From positions 744,001 to 808,000 of the forward strand of contig NZ_FOZD01000001.1 in NCBI RefSeq assembly GCF_900113185.1: a DNA stretch of 64,000 nucleotides, given 5' to 3'. The position numbers and the translations under genes were made by a program. This stretch comes from Agromyces sp. CF514. Its GTDB lineage: Bacteria > Actinomycetota > Actinomycetes > Actinomycetales > Microbacteriaceae. Under the pieces are notes generated by a model. That model did no database searches. It saw only the letters and a list, made by a program, of their open reading frames with translations, and was not told the origin of the DNA. Below are positions 61,102-64,000 of the stretch, in pieces (position 1 is the stretch's first letter; the number at the start of each line of letters is the position of its first letter).

Positions 61102-61902
61102 ATGACGTCTTCCGATGGTTCAGAGCTCGAGGCACGCGCGGCCGCGCTTCGGCGGATCGTCTACGGCACGCCCGACGGGTACGCGGGTCCCGCCGCCGCG
61201 GAGCTCGAGGCGGTCGAGTTCGAGCTCGGTCGTCGAGACTCGTCGCCCCGGGAGCCGTTGCCGTTGCCGTCGGCGTCGGCTTCGGCGTCGGCGTCGAGGA
61301 GTACCGGGCTGGGGCGCGACGACCCTCGGGGTCTCGACCAGGCCCCGGCCGATGCCCGGCTCGCCGGAGGCCTCGCGCTGATGGAGCAGGTCGACGCCGT
61401 CGGGGCGACGTCGGAGCGGCCCGACCTGCACGAGCCTCGGCACGGTGCGCGCCGGCGGGCGCTGATCGTGTGCGCGGTCGCCGCCGCCGTCGCGGCGGTC
61501 GCTTCGATCGGACCCCTGCGGGAGCTCACCGACCCGCCGAGGGGTCTCGCGATCTTCGACCGCGCGCCCGACCCGTCGCAGGCGCTCATCCCCGGTGCGA
61601 ACGACATCCTGACGGCCGAGTCGCTGGCCTCGGTCAGGTACATCGGCACCGAGGTGGGGTACCGTGCGTGGGTCTTCCGCGATCGCGGCGATGTGTGCAT
61701 GACGCTGCAGCGCGAGAACTGGGCCGGGGCGGGCACGACCTGCGTCGCGGAGGCGGAGTTCGCGCGCACCGGCATCCGCGAGGTCGTGCGGTACGAGCAG
61801 CTGTACGACCTGGCGCGGCCCGTCGGCGTCGGGCCCGGCGACGGCGTCGAGTTCGCGTGGACGGCGGAGTCGACCGGGCTCGAGTGGTCGATGCGCAGGT
61901 AG
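61102..61902 (+). CDS. Single-helix membrane protein, unknown function
   Basis: The 266-residue protein has a cytosolic N-terminal half with an Ala/Glu helical segment and a Ser-Ala repeat from GGCGTC hexamers (about residues 56-66). One membrane helix (about 115-137, A-L-I-V-C-A-V-A-A-A-V-A-A-V-A) and an external domain follow; the external part has two Cys (D-V-C-M-T-L and T-T-C-V-A) that could form a disulfide. I do not recognise a family. Its 25-base distance from the FBP 1 gene suggests one transcript. Confidence 0.65.
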   Translation: MTSSDGSELEARAAALRRIVYGTPDGYAGPAAAELEAVEFELGRRDSSPREPLPLPSASASASASRSTGLGRDDPRGLDQAPADARLAGGLALMEQVDAVGATSERPDLHEPRHGARRRALIVCAVAAAVAAVASIGPLRELTDPPRGLAIFDRAPDPSQALIPGANDILTAESLASVRYIGTEVGYRAWVFRDRGDVCMTLQRENWAGAGTTCVAEAEFARTGIREVVRYEQLYDLARPVGVGPGDGVEFAWTAESTGLEWSMRR

Positions 61903-61936
61903 CACCGGCGCTCCGGATCGACTCAGCCGCGCTGTG

Positions 61937-61942
61937 TACACT
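61937..61942 (+). promoter_or_regulatory. -10 box TACACT before the FBP 2 leader
   Basis: TACACT lies eight bases before the GTG of the putative leader peptide at 61951, so transcription would begin close to that codon. Confidence 0.4.
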
Positions 61943-61950
61943 CGGCGCTT

Positions 61951-62043
61951 GTGAGTCAGCATGTTCCGTTCGCGATGCCCGTGGGGCGTCAGGAGGTCGT
62001 CGGCGTTCTCCAAGCCGGCCTCAGAGGGCCGTCGCGCCCGTGA
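61951..62043 (+). CDS. Putative 30-residue leader peptide
   Basis: A short frame begins with GTG eight bases after a TACACT box and ends at TGA 62041-62043, 115 bases before the FBP 2 gene. Two strong hairpins follow. Leader ORFs of this kind control ribosome-protection genes by attenuation. It has no homology I can name, so existence as a translated peptide is inference. Confidence 0.35.
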   Translation: MSQHVPFAMPVGRQEVVGVLQAGLRGPSRP

Positions 62044-62064
62044 CCTCTCGCGCCTCGGCGCGAA

Positions 62065-62136
62065 CGAGCCGCGAGCCGCGCACGCGGCTCGGGCACCTCC
62101 TCCAGGAACATCCCGACGGGTCGCACGCGCGACCCG
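62065..62136 (+). promoter_or_regulatory. Two perfect hairpins in the FBP 2 leader (attenuator candidate)
   Basis: CGAGCCGCG pairs with CGCGGCTCG (62065-62091, nine-base stem) and CGGGTCGC with GCGACCCG (62117-62136, eight-base stem). The second ends eight bases before the GAAGGA ribosome binding site. Between leader ORF and gene they could act as attenuator or translation switch. Confidence 0.5.
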
Positions 62137-62158
62137 CAACGACGAAGGACTCATCACC

Positions 62159-62650
62159 ATGCTCCCCATCGACGACGCGCGCATCCGCGCCTCGTTCATC
62201 AACGCCACCCAGCGCGAGCGCGCTGCGGTGACCCTGCCTGCGGGCTTCGCGACCCTCGACTGGGACGCGCTCGACTTCCTCGGCTGGCGCGACCCCAAGC
62301 TGCCGAAGGTCGGCTACGTCGTGGTCGAGGCCGAGGGCGGCCTCGTCGGCGTCATGCTGCGCGAGGCCGACGGCCGCATCCGCACCAGGCCGCAGTGCTC
62401 GTGGTGCGCCGACGTCACCCTGCCGAACGACGTGGTGTTCTACACCGCCAAGCGCTCCGGGGCCTCCGGGCGCAACGGCAACACGGTCGGCACGTTGGCC
62501 TGCGCCGGCTTCGAGTGCTCGCGCAATGCGCGCCGCCTGCCGTCGGTGGCCTACGTCGGGTTCGACGTCGAGGCCGCGCGGCAGCGGCGCATCGAGGCGC
62601 TCCGCGAGCACGTGGCCGGCTTCGTGCACACGGTGCGCGAGGGATCCTGA
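62159..62650 (+). CDS. FusB/FBP-type treble-clef zinc-finger protein 2
   Basis: The 163-residue paralogue of the protein at 60579 shares the order W-R-D-P-K-L-P-K-V-G-Y-V-V-V-E-A-E-G and cysteines 80, 83, 115 and 120 with the same C-x2-C-x31-C-x4-C spacing. The N-terminal half is diverged. The ATG at 62159 is chosen for GAAGGA nine bases upstream; an open extension to 61961 is Arg/Pro-rich and looks noncoding. Likely a ribosome or EF-G associated factor (inference). Its 200-base leader with short ORF and hairpins suggests inducible expression. Confidence 0.78.
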   Translation: MLPIDDARIRASFINATQRERAAVTLPAGFATLDWDALDFLGWRDPKLPKVGYVVVEAEGGLVGVMLREADGRIRTRPQCSWCADVTLPNDVVFYTAKRSGASGRNGNTVGTLACAGFECSRNARRLPSVAYVGFDVEAARQRRIEALREHVAGFVHTVREGS

Positions 62651-62697
62651 CCGCGCCTGCTCAGGCGAGGCGGATGCCGCGGGCCGGCGCCCAGGCG

Positions 62698-63468
62698 TCA
62701 GTGCGCGGCATCCGGGGACAGGGGCTCCAGCGTCGCGCGCTTGGCCGCGCGGCCGTCGCCCGACGACCGGCCCGTGAGGCGGCGGCCGATCCACGGCAGC
62801 ACGAACTCGCGGTAGTAGGCGGCCGTGTTGCGGCTGCGCGGGCCGGCCGGCGCCGCGGCGACCTCGGCGACGCCCCACTCCTCGGGCACGGGCACGCCGA
62901 TCGCCGTGAGCACGTTGCTCGCGACGCGCGCGTGCCCGAGCGAGTTCAGGTGCAGCTTGTCGGCCGACCAGTACCGGATGTCGCGCAGGCCCCGGTCGTT
63001 GAAGTTGTCGACGAACGTGACGCCGGGCACGTCGGCGAGGTCGACGAGCGCCGTGGTCAGCCGAGCACCCCGGGCATCGAAGACCTTGCCGAGCGGGAGG
63101 TGCTCGGTGGGGTTCGCACCGCTCAGCATGAGCACGTGGATGCCCTCGTCGCGGATGCGGTGGATCGCCTCGCGGAAGCGCGCGGCGGTGACCTGCTCGT
63201 CCATGCGGGGGCGGAGCATGTCGTTGCCGCCGCCGTTGAAGCTCAGGAGCTCGGGCTTCAACGCGATCGCCGCCTCGAGCTGCTCGTCGATGATCGGCCC
63301 GAGCTTGCGGCCCCGGATCGCGAGGTTCGCGTAGCCGATCGGTTCGCGCGCCGCGATCGCGAGGCCCATGGCGACGAAGTCGGCCCAGCCGCGCACGCTG
63401 CCGTCGGGCAGTTCGTCGCCGACGCCCTCGGTGAAGCTGTCGCCGATGGCCGCATAGGAGTGGAACAT
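62698..63468 (-). CDS. SGNH/GDSL hydrolase
   Basis: The 256-residue protein has block I I-G-D-S-F-T-E-G-V-G-D (nucleophile Ser), a Gly in A-I-R-G-R, block III G-G-G-N-D-M (oxyanion Asn) and block V D-K-L-H-L-N-S-L-G-H (catalytic Asp-x-x-His). This is an SGNH esterase/lipase, without signal peptide, so cytosolic. The ATG at 63468 lies just before block I as in relatives; the upstream extension is basic and low complexity. It is divergent from the GH1 gene. Confidence 0.9.
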   Translation of the reverse strand: MFHSYAAIGDSFTEGVGDELPDGSVRGWADFVAMGLAIAAREPIGYANLAIRGRKLGPIIDEQLEAAIALKPELLSFNGGGNDMLRPRMDEQVTAARFREAIHRIRDEGIHVLMLSGANPTEHLPLGKVFDARGARLTTALVDLADVPGVTFVDNFNDRGLRDIRYWSADKLHLNSLGHARVASNVLTAIGVPVPEEWGVAEVAAAPAGPRSRNTAAYYREFVLPWIGRRLTGRSSGDGRAAKRATLEPLSPDAAH

Positions 63469-63565
63469 GCGCTCAACGCTACCTTTCCGAGGTGACGGCG
63501 CTCGCCGTGGCGATCGCACCGGCTCCCATGGCGCGGCGACCGGCTCGGCACTAGGCTCGGCGCAA

Positions 63566-63583
63566 GTGGGTCAGATGTCCCAC
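63566..63583. promoter_or_regulatory. Dyad at the GH1 start
   Basis: GTGGGTCAGATGTCCCAC is an imperfect palindrome overlapping the probable GH1 start codon. TAGGCT at 63552-63557 is the likely -10 box. A repressor here would block transcription start. Confidence 0.3.
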
Positions 63584-64000
63584 TCTGACGCTTCCTTCGA
63601 TGGCGAGGTTCCAGTGGTCGACGCACGCATGCCCGAGTTCCCCCGCGGCTTCCGGTGGGGTGCGGCCACGGCCGCGTTCCAGATCGAGGGGTCGACCACG
63701 GCCGACGGGCGAGGTCCGAGCATCTGGGACACCTTCACCGCCGAGCCCGGCCGGGTGGTCGACGGCTCGAACGCGCTGGTCGCGTCCGACAGTTACCGCA
63801 GGTACCGCGACGACATCGCCCTGCTCGCCGAACTCGGCGCGACCGACTACCGGTTCTCGATCTCGTGGCCGCGCGTGCAGCCCGTGGGCTCCGGGGCGGC
63901 CAACGCCGCCGGACTCGACCACTACGAGCGGTTCGTCGACGCGCTCGCCGAGGCCGGCATCGCGCCCCTCGCGACGCTCTACCACTGGGACCTGCCGCAG
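63575..64000 (+). CDS. GH1 beta-glucosidase (partial)
   Basis: The first 142 codons are visible; the gene runs off the right edge. The start of the GH1 barrel is clear: P-R-G-F-R-W-G-A-A-T-A-A-F-Q-I-E-G, then P-S-I-W-D-T-F, D-S-Y-R-R-Y-R-D-D-I and Y-R-F-S-I-S-W-P-R-V, ending in L-Y-H-W-D-L-P-Q. The catalytic acid (NEP) and nucleophile (ENG) lie beyond the edge. It hydrolyses beta-glucosides from the non-reducing end. The start could be GTG 63566 or ATG 63575; both are in frame. Confidence 0.9.
   Translation, partial: MSHSDASFDGEVPVVDARMPEFPRGFRWGAATAAFQIEGSTTADGRGPSIWDTFTAEPGRVVDGSNALVASDSYRRYRDDIALLAELGATDYRFSISWPRVQPVGSGAANAAGLDHYERFVDALAEAGIAPLATLYHWDLPQ

Noticed and set aside
61961-62158. 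N-terminal extension of FBP protein 2
   Set aside because: Arg/Pro-rich low-complexity translation, no family match, and a proper ribosome binding site just before 62159.
1-64000. CRISPR arrays, insertion sequences, prophage or plasmid genes
   Set aside because: No spaced direct-repeat array, transposase, integrase, terminase or replication initiator was seen.

Overview
The window is a 64 kb piece of a very GC-rich (about 72%) actinobacterial chromosome. Strong C/G preference at third codon positions, GTG starts, four-base stop/start overlaps, leaderless starts with a TANNNT box 6-8 bases upstream, and a recurrent GGATGCC word on both strands fit the family Microbacteriaceae (Agromyces or a near relative). 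That assignment is inference; there is no rRNA here. No phage, insertion sequence or CRISPR array is visible, and no gene-free stretch exceeds 300 bases.

Layout. 1-3.1 kb: a partial truncated haemoglobin, small membrane and cytosolic proteins, a DUF5995 protein and a LacI-type regulator. 3.1-7.5 kb: a TetR regulator, a CocE-type hydrolase, and an unusual uninterrupted ORF joining a CorA cytoplasmic domain to the C-terminal half of an aldehyde dehydrogenase. 7.5-12.5 kb: an L-arabinose operon (araD-araB-araA-mutarotase) behind two palindromic operators. 12.6-16.5 kb: a zinc-ribbon gene and an OhrR-type redox regulator sharing a symmetric 22-base divergent promoter, a frameshifted DinB2-like polymerase gene and an alkyl-sulfatase. 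16.6-30 kb: a TetR/MMPL efflux pair with a perfect operator, a Ni/Co permease, a tocopherol-cyclase-like protein, DUF2804, a DEAD-box RNA helicase, DUF2809, a cysteine-less HesB-like protein, a metallophosphoesterase and a Stealth phosphotransferase.

30-59 kb is dominated by nutrient scavenging. An acetyltransferase plus polar amino-acid ABC transporter operon (30.2-34.0) is followed by an atypical tRNA(CAU) and a serine hydrolase. Next come two divergent operons. The leftward one (47.6 to 35.9 kb) holds four luciferase-like flavin monooxygenases, an M20 amidohydrolase, an MFS exporter, DUF1684, a double GNAT acetyltransferase and a sarcosine-oxidase-like flavoenzyme. The rightward set (47.9-59.4 kb) holds two more monooxygenases, a peptide-type ABC importer, an AhpD-like protein, an ArgE/DapE-type M20 peptidase and a cysteine-desulfurase-like enzyme. 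The combination of N-acetyltransferase, flavin monooxygenase, deacetylase and importers resembles the Bacillus ytmI-type pathway that releases sulfur from S-substituted cysteines. I infer a sulfur or xenobiotic amino-acid salvage island; its substrate is unknown.

59.4-64 kb: an orphan PstS-like lipoprotein, two FusB/FBP-type zinc-finger proteins flanking a one-helix membrane protein (the second FBP gene has a leader ORF and two perfect hairpins), an SGNH hydrolase and the start of a GH1 beta-glucosidase. The points most worth a second look are the CorA-ALDH chimera, the sulfur-type island, the symmetric leaderless promoter, the leader of the second FBP gene, the repeat/inverted-repeat elements near 40.5 and 43.6 kb, and the odd tRNA.
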